DNA of 19,524 bases from Chloroflexota bacterium (lineage in GTDB: Bacteria; Chloroflexota; Anaerolineae; JACRMK01), in NCBI GenBank assembly GCA_016200765.1, contig JACQEC010000089.1:1-19524 (forward strand). Direction: 5' to 3'. A program made the translations under genes and the position numbers. Below are positions 1-7,640 of the stretch, piece by piece. Below the pieces are notes generated by a model. The model was not told the DNA's origin. It searched no databases and saw only the letters and a list, made by a program, of their open reading frames with translations. Every line of letters starts with the position of its first letter. Positions within the stretch are counted from its first letter, which is position 1.

Positions 1-1
1 C

Positions 2-1084
2 GAGTGCCTGCGCACAGGCTGGATTTCCTCGGCGGGCCGCTTTATTGACGAGTTTGAGTCCCAGTGGGCGGCTTACTGCGGGATGACTTACGGAATCGCC
101 GTCAGCAATGGCACGGTCGCCCTCGAAGTGGCGGTGCGCTGCCTTGACCTGCAGCCCGGCGATGAGGTGATCATGCCCACGTTTACCATCATCTCGTGCG
201 CCCAGCCGGTGGTGCAGAAGCGCGGCGTGCCGGTGTTGGTGGACGCGGAGCCGCGCACCTGGTGCATGGATGTCACCCAGCTCGAAGCCAAGATTACGCC
301 GCGCACGCGCGCGATCATGCCGGTGCATATCTACGGGCATCCGGTGGACATGGATCCGATCTGCGAACTGGCGGCCAGACACCATCTGGTGATTATCGAA
401 GATGCCGCAGAGGTGCACGGCGCTGAATATCTGTCTGGGCGCGGCGCGGCCGGCGCGGCGTGGCGGCGCTGTGGCGGGCTGGGGCATATTAGCACGTTTA
501 GTTTTTACGCGAACAAATTGGTCACGACCGGCGAAGGCGGCATGGTGCTGACCAGCAACGCGGATTGGGCCGAGAAGGCGCGCTCGTTTCGCAATCTCTG
601 CTTCCGGCCGGAGCGCCGCTTCCTGCATAGCGAGATCGGGCAGAACTATCGCCTGACGAACTTGCAGGCGGCGCTTGGCGTGGCTCAAATTGAGCGCATC
701 GCCGAGATCATCGCGCGCAAGCGATGGATGGGGCAGGCGTACACGGAGCAACTGCGCGGTATCCCCGGCTTGCAACTGCCGCTGGAAGAGTCGTGGGCGA
801 GGCACGTCTACTGGATGTACGGTTTGGTGTTGGATGAAGCGACCGGCATGAACGCTGTAGATTTTGCCCGGCGCTTGAAGGAGCAGGGTGTGGACACACG
901 CCCGTTCTTTCTCGGCATGCACGAGCAACCAGTGTTTCAAGGCATGGGTTTATTCAAGGGCGAGCGCTATCCGGTCGCCGAGCGCATCGCCCGGCAGGGG
1001 CTGTATCTGCCGTCGGGCTTGGCGCTGACCGAAGACCAACTTAACCGCGTCTGCGAGACGGTGAGAACGATACTGACCCGATGA
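2..1084 (+). CDS. DegT/DnrJ/EryC1/StrS-family sugar aminotransferase, 5' partial
   Basis: PLP-dependent aminotransferase of the family that aminates nucleotide-linked keto sugars. The frame is open from the first bases: before the first Met (position 83) it reads ECLRTGWISSAGRFIDEFE, which is the normal start of the conserved family core. The true start therefore lies upstream, and an ATG at 83 would remove conserved sequence. Visible motifs, numbered from Met83: SNGTVAL at 8-14, GDEVIMP at 26-32, EDAAE at 106-110 (the Asp contacts the PLP pyridine nitrogen), and FSFYANK with the Schiff-base lysine K145 (codon at 515). A short loop of about eight extra residues (GAAGAAWRRC region, 121-130) precedes the active-site strand. 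The stop overlaps the next start (ATGA). The family is clear; the substrate (for example a 3- or 4-keto-hexose) cannot be read from the sequence. Confidence 0.93.
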   Translation, partial: ECLRTGWISSAGRFIDEFESQWAAYCGMTYGIAVSNGTVALEVAVRCLDLQPGDEVIMPTFTIISCAQPVVQKRGVPVLVDAEPRTWCMDVTQLEAKITPRTRAIMPVHIYGHPVDMDPICELAARHHLVIIEDAAEVHGAEYLSGRGAAGAAWRRCGGLGHISTFSFYANKLVTTGEGGMVLTSNADWAEKARSFRNLCFRPERRFLHSEIGQNYRLTNLQAALGVAQIERIAEIIARKRWMGQAYTEQLRGIPGLQLPLEESWARHVYWMYGLVLDEATGMNAVDFARRLKEQGVDTRPFFLGMHEQPVFQGMGLFKGERYPVAERIARQGLYLPSGLALTEDQLNRVCETVRTILTR

Positions 1085-1848
1085 CATCCGAATTTGGCGC
1101 AAGTTACGCCAACCACTACGACCTGTTATACGGCGATAAGGATTACCAGCAGGAGTGCAGTGTCCTTGAGGCGATATTCGAGCGGCATGCCGGCGGGAAG
1201 GTTCGCTCGATCCTGGACCTCGGCTGTGGAACGGGTAACCACACGATCCCGTTGGCACAGCGCGGCTACGAGGTCGTAGGGGTGGACCGCTCGGCGGCCA
1301 TGCTGGCAATCGCCAAAGCAAAACGTGAGCAGGCCGGCACAGCGGTTGAGTTCATCGAAGGGGACCTGGCGCGGCTGAACTGTGGCCGCACGTTTGACGC
1401 CGTGCTGATGATGTTTGCCGTACTGGGCTATCAGCACTCGAACGACGCGGCCACGGCGGCCATGCGCGCGGCGCGGCGGCATCTCCAACCCGGCGGGTTG
1501 TTTGTCTGCGACTTCTGGTATGGGCCGGCGGTGCTGGCGATACGCCCCAGCGACCGGCTCAAAGTGATCCCGACGGAAGGCGGTCAGTTGATACGCGCCG
1601 CGTCGGGCGCGTTGGACACGCGCCAGCAACTATGCACGGTGCGCTATCATTTGTGGCGGCTGGCCGGCGATCGGTTGGTGGATGAAACCGTTGAAGAGCA
1701 TCCGATGCGCTTTTTCTTCCCGCGCGAAATCGAGCTGTTGCTTGATGGCGCCGGATTCCAGCAGGTTCGCCTGTCGCGCTTTCCAGAGTTCGACCAGCCC
1801 GCCGACGATACGAGTTGGAGCGCGATGGTTACGGCCACGGCCATGTAG
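1081..1848 (+). CDS. class I SAM methyltransferase, DesVI/TylM1-like
   Basis: A 255-aa Rossmann-fold methyltransferase. Motif I is ILDLGCGTG at 44-52, the acidic ribose-binding residue lies in VVGVDRS (65-71), and LQPGGLFVCDFW at 135-146 is the post-III region. The N-terminal FGASYANHYDLLYGDKDY and the MMFAVLGYQ segment at 110-118 resemble amino-sugar N-methyltransferases such as DesVI and TylM1, which dimethylate TDP-3-amino sugars. The start ATG lies inside the stop of the aminotransferase (ATGA), implying translational coupling and a shared substrate. I infer N-methylation of the amino sugar made by that enzyme. Seen: fold and motifs. Known: DesV/DesVI-type pairing. Uncertain: substrate, and whether methylation is N- or O-linked. 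A general polysaccharide methyltransferase is the alternative. Confidence 0.88.
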   Translation: MTSEFGASYANHYDLLYGDKDYQQECSVLEAIFERHAGGKVRSILDLGCGTGNHTIPLAQRGYEVVGVDRSAAMLAIAKAKREQAGTAVEFIEGDLARLNCGRTFDAVLMMFAVLGYQHSNDAATAAMRAARRHLQPGGLFVCDFWYGPAVLAIRPSDRLKVIPTEGGQLIRAASGALDTRQQLCTVRYHLWRLAGDRLVDETVEEHPMRFFFPREIELLLDGAGFQQVRLSRFPEFDQPADDTSWSAMVTATAM

Positions 1849-1872
1849 GACGCGGCCCGAGGCCACAGGAAA

Positions 1873-3108
1873 GTGATAAAGGTCTGGAAACGCATGGGCG
1901 CCCATACCGGCTGGCCCCCGACTTGGATCGGGGGCTGGCGCTTCCGGGTGTGGGCGGCGCTGGCGGCGGGGCTTCTGCTGTTCGCCATGCCGTCGCGCCT
2001 ATGGCTGAAGAATAGCCTGTTCATAGAAGCCGTGCAGGTCGTATCCCAAGACCGCGCGGGCTGTTCGCCCTCGCCCACAGTCTTGCTCGGCGGGCGGGTT
2101 ATCCAGTGCCCACCGGATTCGGCCCGACTGGAAACCCTAGGCAAGAATCTAGAACAGGCCGGGCAGACAGTAAGGGCTGGAGACTGGCAGTTGGCCTATC
2201 TATCGGCCAAAGTCTATGCCCTACAGGGACGTTTCGCGGATGCGCGTGCGTCACTAGACGGCGCCGCGCGGTTTTTCCCAAACGACTATGACCCCGCGGT
2301 TGATCGAGGGCTGATCGCGTGGCTGGGCGGCGATACCGTTGCCGCTCGAACGGAATGGGCGCAGGTCACAGCCTCTGATTGGCTATACCGTCTGAGCCAA
2401 TATTGGGGCGAAAGGTTGCCGGAGTCGTTGATGGCGACAGTGCTGACAGCGCTAACGACCGGCGCCAATCAATCCACCCGCGCAAGCGCCTATGAATCTC
2501 TGGGCGATCTCTACCGCTACCGGCAGGAATACATAGCCGCGTTGCCATTTTATGTGCAAGCGGTTGAGCTACAGCCTGATAAGACACTGCCCCACATCAA
2601 GTTGGCCGTCACGTACAACGGTCTGGGGCGTCGGCCAGAGGCGTATGAGGAACTTGCGAGGGCGGCGGCGTTGCCGGGGATCAGTCCGGTTGAACGCGCC
2701 GACGCCTATCAATGGATAGGGACGCTCCAGATATACGACGGCCGCTGGGACGACGCCGCGGGGTCTTACACGACGGCTCTAGCATACGATCCGGGCAACG
2801 CGAACTATTTGCTCCGGCGCGGCTGGCTGTTCGTGCAAATTGGACGGCCCGAGGCGGCGCTGGCCGAGGTGCAAGCGGCTCTGCTCCACGCGCAGAGCCT
2901 GCGCAATCCGGTCACGGCCTACGTGGTCAGGGCGCAGGCGCTGATGGCTCTGCGCTGTTACCGCGAGGCGGCCGGCGCGCTGGATGCGGCCAAGCGGCTG
3001 GACGCAACTGACGCCGAGTATCAGGCTGCGGCGGCGCAATTTCAGCGGCTGGTGGGGGTGGCTGGCGGCGAGGGGAAGGACTGCCCGGCGCTGGCCCACT
3101 CGCCGTAA
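1873..3108 (+). CDS. membrane-anchored TPR-repeat protein
   Basis: A 411-aa protein with one predicted N-terminal transmembrane helix (about residues 25-39, VWAALAAGLLLFAMP) after a basic stretch, so most of it should lie outside the cytoplasm. Helical repeats follow. Clear TPR-like units lie at about 105-138 (LAYLSAKVYALQGRFADARASL), 203-236 (AYESLGDLYRYRQEYIAALPFY), 275-310, 311-340 and 347-380. No enzymatic domain is visible. The start is uncertain: GTG at 1873 gives the full frame, ATG at 1894 removes seven residues, and GTG at 1948 would start at the membrane helix. None has a strong ribosome binding site. Residues of about 13-22 come from a GC-rich palindromic repeat. Similar TPR proteins in polysaccharide loci often act as assembly or scaffold factors; that role here is inference. 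Confidence 0.8.
   Translation: MIKVWKRMGAHTGWPPTWIGGWRFRVWAALAAGLLLFAMPSRLWLKNSLFIEAVQVVSQDRAGCSPSPTVLLGGRVIQCPPDSARLETLGKNLEQAGQTVRAGDWQLAYLSAKVYALQGRFADARASLDGAARFFPNDYDPAVDRGLIAWLGGDTVAARTEWAQVTASDWLYRLSQYWGERLPESLMATVLTALTTGANQSTRASAYESLGDLYRYRQEYIAALPFYVQAVELQPDKTLPHIKLAVTYNGLGRRPEAYEELARAAALPGISPVERADAYQWIGTLQIYDGRWDDAAGSYTTALAYDPGNANYLLRRGWLFVQIGRPEAALAEVQAALLHAQSLRNPVTAYVVRAQALMALRCYREAAGALDAAKRLDATDAEYQAAAAQFQRLVGVAGGEGKDCPALAHSP
1909..1939. repeat. GC-rich palindromic repeat, single copy
   Basis: CCCCCGACTTGGATCGGGGG at 1915-1934 has 7-bp perfect arms (CCCCCGA/TCGGGGG) around a 6-base loop and is flanked on both sides by CTGG. The 25 bases at 1915-1939 match 6062-6086 at 21 positions, and GGCTGGCCCCCGA at 1909-1921 is identical to 6080-6092. 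It lies in the 5' end of the TPR gene, so it either encodes its N-terminal residues or forms a hairpin in the translation-initiation region. A perfect 12-bp palindrome, ATGGGCGCCCAT, lies just upstream at 1894-1905. Confidence 0.75.
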
Positions 3109-3113
3109 ATCTC

Positions 3114-3956
3114 ATGGGTGACATGAACGGGACCGTCAAGTATTTGAACGGGCAGTTCGATCGGCTGTTATCGAAGGCGTTCTGCGCGCAGGGCGTGGTC
3201 GTACCGCCGCGGGTGCTCCGGCATTATGCGAATCTACAGTCATACGAATTTGCCTCGACCATTCGCCGCTTTGTCGGGTCAAGCCGGCGCGTGCTGATCA
3301 TCGGCGACGCGGGCGGGCGCGACACCTACTTTCTGCAGATGGCGGGCAAGGAAGTCACGGTGCTTGACATCGCGCCGCAATCCCTGCCGGGGCTGGTGCA
3401 GGCCGATGTGTCACAGCCCCTGCCGTTTCCGGCAGGCTCGTTTGACGCGATCGTGATGGCCGAGGTGCTGGAACATCTGGTTGAGGACGCGGCGGCCTTG
3501 AGCCACATCCGAACTATCCTGCGCGACGACGGGGCGCTGGTGTTGACGGTGCCGTTTTTTCATGATCGGGCACCGTATCATGTGCGCATCCACTCGCCGC
3601 TGACGATTCAGCGGCTGTTGGGGGCGGCCGGGTTTGAGGTTGCCCAGTACCGCGAGCGGGGCGGCGGGTTCGGAGAGTTCCCCGGTGTGCTGGCGATTTA
3701 CCGCTATCCCCTGCACCTGCTGAACTGGTTGAGCGACCGCCTGCTTCATCGCACCTTCTACGAGTGGCTAAACGCCCGGCTGGCTTCGGTTGACGACTAC
3801 TTTGGCCGGCGTCAGCATTCGCTCTGGCACCGCTGGTCGCCGCACTACGGCGCGATCTTGCAGTGCCGGAAGAGCCAGACGCAGGATTTCGTTATGCTGA
3901 ACCGCGTCAAGTTCGAACATCTCACGCCGGAGCGCGCGGATGGAGCGCCATCGTGA
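3114..3956 (+). CDS. class I SAM-dependent methyltransferase, Methyltransf_11-like
   Basis: A 280-aa methyltransferase. The glycine-rich motif I is atypical, VLIIGDAGGRDTYF at 60-73 in place of LDxGCGxG, but the following acidic strand end (VTVLDIAP, D85) and the FDAIVMAEVLEHL strand at 110-122 are typical. DGALVLTVPFFHDRAPYHVRIHSP is the usual 'P...H.rfyt' region of glycan-associated methyltransferases, and PLTIQRLLGAAGFEV matches the C-terminal helix. It starts five bases after the TPR gene; ATG 3114 is favoured, with ATG 3123 possible. Its stop overlaps the flippase start (GTGA). It probably methylates a sugar or glycan end in the cytoplasm; the substrate is unknown. Confidence 0.83.
   Translation: MGDMNGTVKYLNGQFDRLLSKAFCAQGVVVPPRVLRHYANLQSYEFASTIRRFVGSSRRVLIIGDAGGRDTYFLQMAGKEVTVLDIAPQSLPGLVQADVSQPLPFPAGSFDAIVMAEVLEHLVEDAAALSHIRTILRDDGALVLTVPFFHDRAPYHVRIHSPLTIQRLLGAAGFEVAQYRERGGGFGEFPGVLAIYRYPLHLLNWLSDRLLHRTFYEWLNARLASVDDYFGRRQHSLWHRWSPHYGAILQCRKSQTQDFVMLNRVKFEHLTPERADGAPS
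3942..3945 (+). promoter_or_regulatory. ribosome binding site supporting the flippase GTG start
   Basis: GGAG lies seven bases before GTG 3953, inside the end of the upstream methyltransferase gene. It supports the GTGA-overlap start over the longer in-frame start at 3863. Confidence 0.6.
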
Positions 3957-5293
3957 CCCATCGCGCGGGCGCGTTTCTGACGTTCTTCACCAACTTTGGC
4001 ACGTATGGCATCACCGCCATCAGCGGCGTCCTGCTGGCGCGCGCGCTCGAAGCGCAGGGCCGCGGCGAGTTAGCCGCGATCGTCCTCTGGCCGAGTCTGA
4101 TTCTCTCAAGCGGCGGCCTGGGCATCCCCAGCACAACTGCGTATTTTGCCAGCCAGGCGCGCTGGCCGGCGGGCACCGTCTATGGGACGTTTCTCTGGGT
4201 TGCCGTGGCGCAGTCGCTGGTATTGATGGCGGCGGGCTGGATCGTCATTCCCATCGCGTTGCAGAGCCACGACGCCGGCATTATCGCGCTGTCACATTGG
4301 TATCTGCTGACGATTCCGCTCTCGCTGGCGGGCGGCATCAGCCATGGCGCCTTGCAGGGCACGAGCCAGTTGGGCAAGTACAATCTGGCGCGGAGCCTCT
4401 CGCCGGTGGTCTATTTTCTCGGCATCGCGGCGCTGTGGCTCGCGGGCGCGTTGAGCGTCGAAGCGGCGACGACACTGCTCTTGACGATTGGCTTCATCTC
4501 GGCGGCCGGCAGTGTCTGGCTGGTGATATGGCAGAGCGATACGCGCTTGCGCTGGAACAGCGGGCTGGCGCGCGAGATTTTCGGTTATGGGTTCAAAACG
4601 CAACTGGCGAACACCACCCAATGGCTGAACTTGCGGCTTGATCAACTGATCTTGTCGGTCTTCCTGCCCGCGCAAAGTCTCGGTTATTATGCAGTAGCGG
4701 TCACGCTGTCGCAGATTCTGTCGCCGCTCGGCTCCAGCATGGCGATTCTGACCTTGCCAGCGGTGGCGCGGCAGACAACCGCCGAGGCCGGCCTCCTTCG
4801 CCTGCGCCTCTCCCTGCGGCGCGGTCTGTCGCTGCTCATCGCGGGCGGGATTGTGCTGGTGATTGCTTTGCCGTGGCTGACGCCTCTGCTGGTTGGCGGC
4901 TCCTACCTGCCGGCGATCGGCGCGGCGCAGGTGTTGGTGCTTGGCGCGATTTTGCTGGGCTTCAACGATATTTCCACCGAAGGTCTGCGCGGGTTGGGAC
5001 GTCCAATGATACCAGCCATCAGCCAACTGCTGTCGCTGGTGGTGACGGGCTTGTTACTGGCTTTCTTACTGCCCTCGCTGGGTATTCTGGGGGCGGCGAT
5101 GGCGTCGGTGGCCGCGTACGCCACCGTGGCGCTCATCCACTTCTTCTACCTGTCGCGCTATGGACTCAAGCTTTCGCATCTCACGCCGCAGATGGAGGAT
5201 TGGCTGGACTTCTGGCAGGTGATCGTCTCGGCTTACCGGCGGCTGGCCGGCAAGATGGGACGGCTGGCCGCGCCCTCGGGTCAGATTCGGTGA
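3953..5293 (+). CDS. wzx: Wzx-like polysaccharide flippase (MATE/MVF superfamily)
   Basis: A 446-aa polytopic membrane protein with about 12 hydrophobic segments, beginning with TFFTNFGTYGITAISGVLLARALEAQ. The 'LLARALEAQGRGELAAI' stretch after helix 1 and the central NTTQWLNLRLDQLILSVFLPAQSLGYYAVAV segment are hallmarks of polysaccharide-biosynthesis flippases. It should move lipid-linked repeat units across the cytoplasmic membrane. The frame can be extended upstream to 3863, but that adds 30 hydrophilic residues overlapping the methyltransferase. GTG at 3953 overlaps the upstream stop by four bases and has GGAG at 3942-3945 seven bases upstream, so I choose it. The stop overlaps the next GTG in the same way. 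It contains no soluble domain. Confidence 0.9.
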   Translation: MTHRAGAFLTFFTNFGTYGITAISGVLLARALEAQGRGELAAIVLWPSLILSSGGLGIPSTTAYFASQARWPAGTVYGTFLWVAVAQSLVLMAAGWIVIPIALQSHDAGIIALSHWYLLTIPLSLAGGISHGALQGTSQLGKYNLARSLSPVVYFLGIAALWLAGALSVEAATTLLLTIGFISAAGSVWLVIWQSDTRLRWNSGLAREIFGYGFKTQLANTTQWLNLRLDQLILSVFLPAQSLGYYAVAVTLSQILSPLGSSMAILTLPAVARQTTAEAGLLRLRLSLRRGLSLLIAGGIVLVIALPWLTPLLVGGSYLPAIGAAQVLVLGAILLGFNDISTEGLRGLGRPMIPAISQLLSLVVTGLLLAFLLPSLGILGAAMASVAAYATVALIHFFYLSRYGLKLSHLTPQMEDWLDFWQVIVSAYRRLAGKMGRLAAPSGQIR

Positions 5294-6591
5294 GCCGGAC
5301 GACGGAGGACGCATCAGGCCCGTACCGGCTGGCGATTGTCCACTCGCACCCGATTGAGTACCTGGGGCCTTTCTTCGCGCGGCTCACCCGGCACCCGAAA
5401 ATAGATTTGACGGTGCTGTACGGCTCGCGGATGGGCGTCGCGCCAAGCTACGACCCGGACTTTCAGGTGCACTACCAATGGGATCGGCCGCTATTAGATG
5501 GCTACCGGCATCGCTTTCTGAAAAACGTCTGGCCGGGCCGCGAGGGCGCCAACTCGTTCTGGCGCGTGTTCAACCCGGAACTGTTGACCGTGTTGAGCCG
5601 CCGCCGGTTCGACGCCGTGCTAATCTATGGTTGGAGCATGGCCTCGTTTTGGCTGGCCTTTGCGGCGTGCGCCGTCAAGCGCATCCCCTATCTGATTACC
5701 GGCGACACGATACTGCCCAAGGAGCAGACCGCCCGGCCTCGCTCGGCCAAGAGCGCGCTGGCGGGTCTGGTGTTGCGTAGGGCAGGTGCGGCGCTCAATA
5801 TGGGGCAGGCCAGTGACGAATTTATGCGCAGCCACGGCGTGCATCCGGACGACTCCTTTCTCGTGCCGTATTCGCCCGATGTAGAATACTTACAGCAAGA
5901 GGCGGCCCGCCTGCGGGCAGAGCGCGACTGTCTGCGAAGCCGCTACGGGATTGCGCCGGACGACTGTGTTTTCTTGTATGCAGGCAAACTGATCGAGCGC
6001 AAGGGCGTCCAAGACCTGCTTGCCGCTTTCGGCGACTGCGCCCGCCGCGCGCTCCGCTCTCCCCCCGATCTAGGTCGGGGGCTGGCCCCCGATCTAGTCG
6101 GGGGGAGAGGGGCCGGGGGTGAGGTCTGGCTGCTCATCGTCGGCGACGGGCCACTGCGCGGAACGTTGGAGCAGAAGGTGCGCGAACAAGGGATTCCGCA
6201 CGTCGTCTTTCTCGGCTTTCAAAACCAGAGTGAACTGCCGGCCTTCTACAGCTTGGCTGATGCTTTCATCCTGCCTTCCCTGCGCGAGCCGTGGGGGGTG
6301 GTGGTGAACGAAGCCTTTGCCTGCGGTCTGCCCGTGATTGCCGCCGACACGGTGGGCGCAACCCGTGATGCCCGCTTCTTTCAGGATGGCCGGAACGGCT
6401 TTGTCTATCCGGCGGGCGATGTGGGGCAATTAAGCGAGAGACTGCTGGCGCTGGCAGGAGACCGCGACCTGCGCGAGCGCATGGGGCAGGCCGCGCGCGA
6501 GACCGTCGGGTGGTGGAACTACGATTTGTGCGTGGAGAACACCGTTAAGGCCGTCGCCCACGCGCTGTCGCGACGGCGGAGCGCGGGGTAA
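5290..6591 (+). CDS. GT4-family glycosyltransferase with an in-frame repeat insertion
   Basis: A 433-aa GT-B retaining glycosyltransferase. The N-terminal domain begins YRLAIVHSHPIEYLGPFFARL. The C-terminal Glycos_transf_1 domain carries YAGKLIERKGVQDLLAAF (230-247), WLLIVGDGPLR (280-290) and the E-x7-E motif EPWGVVVNE (E333, E341). It transfers a sugar from a nucleotide donor to the lipid-linked chain at the inner face of the membrane. GTG 5290 overlaps the flippase stop (GTGA). An in-frame upstream extension to 4873 would lie inside the flippase gene and is rejected. Residues of about 256-277 (PPDLGRGLAPDLVGG...) have no counterpart in the family, where the helix normally runs directly into the LLIVGDG strand. 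They are encoded by a GC-rich repeat, so a surface loop has probably been lengthened. Donor and acceptor are unknown. Confidence 0.9.
   Translation: MSRTTEDASGPYRLAIVHSHPIEYLGPFFARLTRHPKIDLTVLYGSRMGVAPSYDPDFQVHYQWDRPLLDGYRHRFLKNVWPGREGANSFWRVFNPELLTVLSRRRFDAVLIYGWSMASFWLAFAACAVKRIPYLITGDTILPKEQTARPRSAKSALAGLVLRRAGAALNMGQASDEFMRSHGVHPDDSFLVPYSPDVEYLQQEAARLRAERDCLRSRYGIAPDDCVFLYAGKLIERKGVQDLLAAFGDCARRALRSPPDLGRGLAPDLVGGRGAGGEVWLLIVGDGPLRGTLEQKVREQGIPHVVFLGFQNQSELPAFYSLADAFILPSLREPWGVVVNEAFACGLPVIAADTVGATRDARFFQDGRNGFVYPAGDVGQLSERLLALAGDRDLRERMGQAARETVGWWNYDLCVENTVKAVAHALSRRRSAG
6057..6124. repeat. double GC-rich palindromic repeat inside a glycosyltransferase gene
   Basis: Two palindromes lie in tandem: CCCCCGATCTAGGTCGGGGG at 6062-6081 and CCCCCGATCTAGTCGGGGG at 6086-6104, separated by CTGG and followed by a purine-rich tail ending GGGGCCGGGGGTGAGG. 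The tail type (on the other strand CCTCACCCCCGGCCCCTCTCC) is familiar to me as a dispersed repeat in Chloroflexota-like genomes. The unit is shared with 1909-1939. It is read through in frame without a stop, between the helix ending at about 6056 and the VWLLIVGDG strand starting at 6124. Confidence 0.85.
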
Positions 6592-6602
6592 GCGGCGGTA
6601 AG

Positions 6603-7640
6603 ATGAAGATTCTGGTATATGGTCAGGTCTATCCCGATTCCTTCGCGCGCAACATCATCGTGACGCTGGAGGACATGGGGCACACCGTCTTCCGCAGTCG
6701 CGCCGGCGATATGGACGTGGGCACCCGGCGCTTCTGGCTTCTAAAATACTGGCTCTACAACTACGCCGGCAAGTTGATGCCGTCGTTGGAGCGCAAGGCA
6801 GAGGACACGCTCATTCAAGAGGTGGCAGACCTCCAGCCGGAGTTGGTGATCATCCCGGGCGAGCAGCCGCACCCGGCAATCATCCGCGCCATCAAACGGG
6901 CGGCTAAGTGCAAGGTCGTGCAGTGGATGTCGGATCAACTGACGAGCTTTGGCCGCCAGTACATTCTCGCGGCGGACTACGACGCGCTGTTCTTCAAAGA
7001 CGAGTATGTGGTGCAGTTCGCGCGCGAGAAACTGGAAAAGCCGGCGTATTTCCTGCCGCAGGCGTGCAACCCCAAGTGGCATCATCGGCCCGCCGCGCTA
7101 AGTGAGGCCGACCGGAAGAAGTACGGCTGTGACCTGACGGTCGCCGGTAACCTCTATTGGTACCGTGCGCTGATGCTTGAGCCATTTGTCGGTTATAATA
7201 TGAAGGTCTGGGGCGCGAACGCGCCGCGCTGGCTGGAGTCGCCGGTGACGCGCTTCTATCAGCATCACTATGTGGCCGAGGAGGAGAAGGCCAAAGCCAT
7301 GACGGCGGCGAAGATCGTGATGAACACGATGCATTACGCCGAGATACTCGGCTGTAATCTGCGCCTGTTCGAGACAGCCGGCTGTGGCGCATTTCAGATT
7401 GTGGATTGGCGTCCCAACCTGTATAAGTTTCTGGAGCCGGAGCGCGAGGTCGTGACGTTTCACAGCCGGCGGGAACTGAAGGAAAAGGTGGATTACTATC
7501 TGGCGCACGACGAGGAGCGTCAGGCCATCGCCGATCGGGCTTACGCGCGCGCCCACGCCGAGCACACGTACCGGCATCGCCTGACCCAGTTACTAGAATG
7601 GACATTCAATGACAGTCCCATTATCTCAACCACTCGTTAG
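6603..7640 (+). CDS. CgeB-like glycosyltransferase
   Basis: A 345-aa protein with the layout of CgeB/DUF3880 plus Glyco_trans_1_2 proteins. A Rossmann-like N-terminus (MKILVYGQVYPDSFARNIIVTLEDMGHTVF) is followed by ELVIIPGEQPHPAIIRAIKRAAKCKVVQWMSDQ, then the signature DALFFKDEYVVQFAREKL with FLPQACNP (about 127-155). The C-terminal donor-binding domain has LTVAGNLYWYRALML (178-192), KIVMNTMH, and NLRLFETAGCGAFQIVD at 252-268, equivalent to the 'R.fE..a.G' region of this family. It starts 11 bases after the previous gene, and its end overlaps the polymerase start by 32 bases. It probably adds one sugar of the repeat unit in the cytoplasm. Donor and linkage are unknown. Confidence 0.82.
   Translation: MKILVYGQVYPDSFARNIIVTLEDMGHTVFRSRAGDMDVGTRRFWLLKYWLYNYAGKLMPSLERKAEDTLIQEVADLQPELVIIPGEQPHPAIIRAIKRAAKCKVVQWMSDQLTSFGRQYILAADYDALFFKDEYVVQFAREKLEKPAYFLPQACNPKWHHRPAALSEADRKKYGCDLTVAGNLYWYRALMLEPFVGYNMKVWGANAPRWLESPVTRFYQHHYVAEEEKAKAMTAAKIVMNTMHYAEILGCNLRLFETAGCGAFQIVDWRPNLYKFLEPEREVVTFHSRRELKEKVDYYLAHDEERQAIADRAYARAHAEHTYRHRLTQLLEWTFNDSPIISTTR

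Noticed and set aside
3863..3952. Longer N-terminus for the flippase
   Set aside because: It would overlap the methyltransferase by 94 bases and add hydrophilic residues before helix 1. GTG 3953 has a ribosome binding site and a four-base overlap.
4873..5289. In-frame upstream extension of the glycosyltransferase that starts at 5290
   Set aside because: It lies wholly inside the flippase gene, has no homology to the GT4 family, and the GTGA overlap at 5290 gives a natural start.
6057..6124. Frameshift or pseudogene in the glycosyltransferase
   Set aside because: The frame is uninterrupted and all downstream motifs are intact, so an in-frame insertion explains it better.
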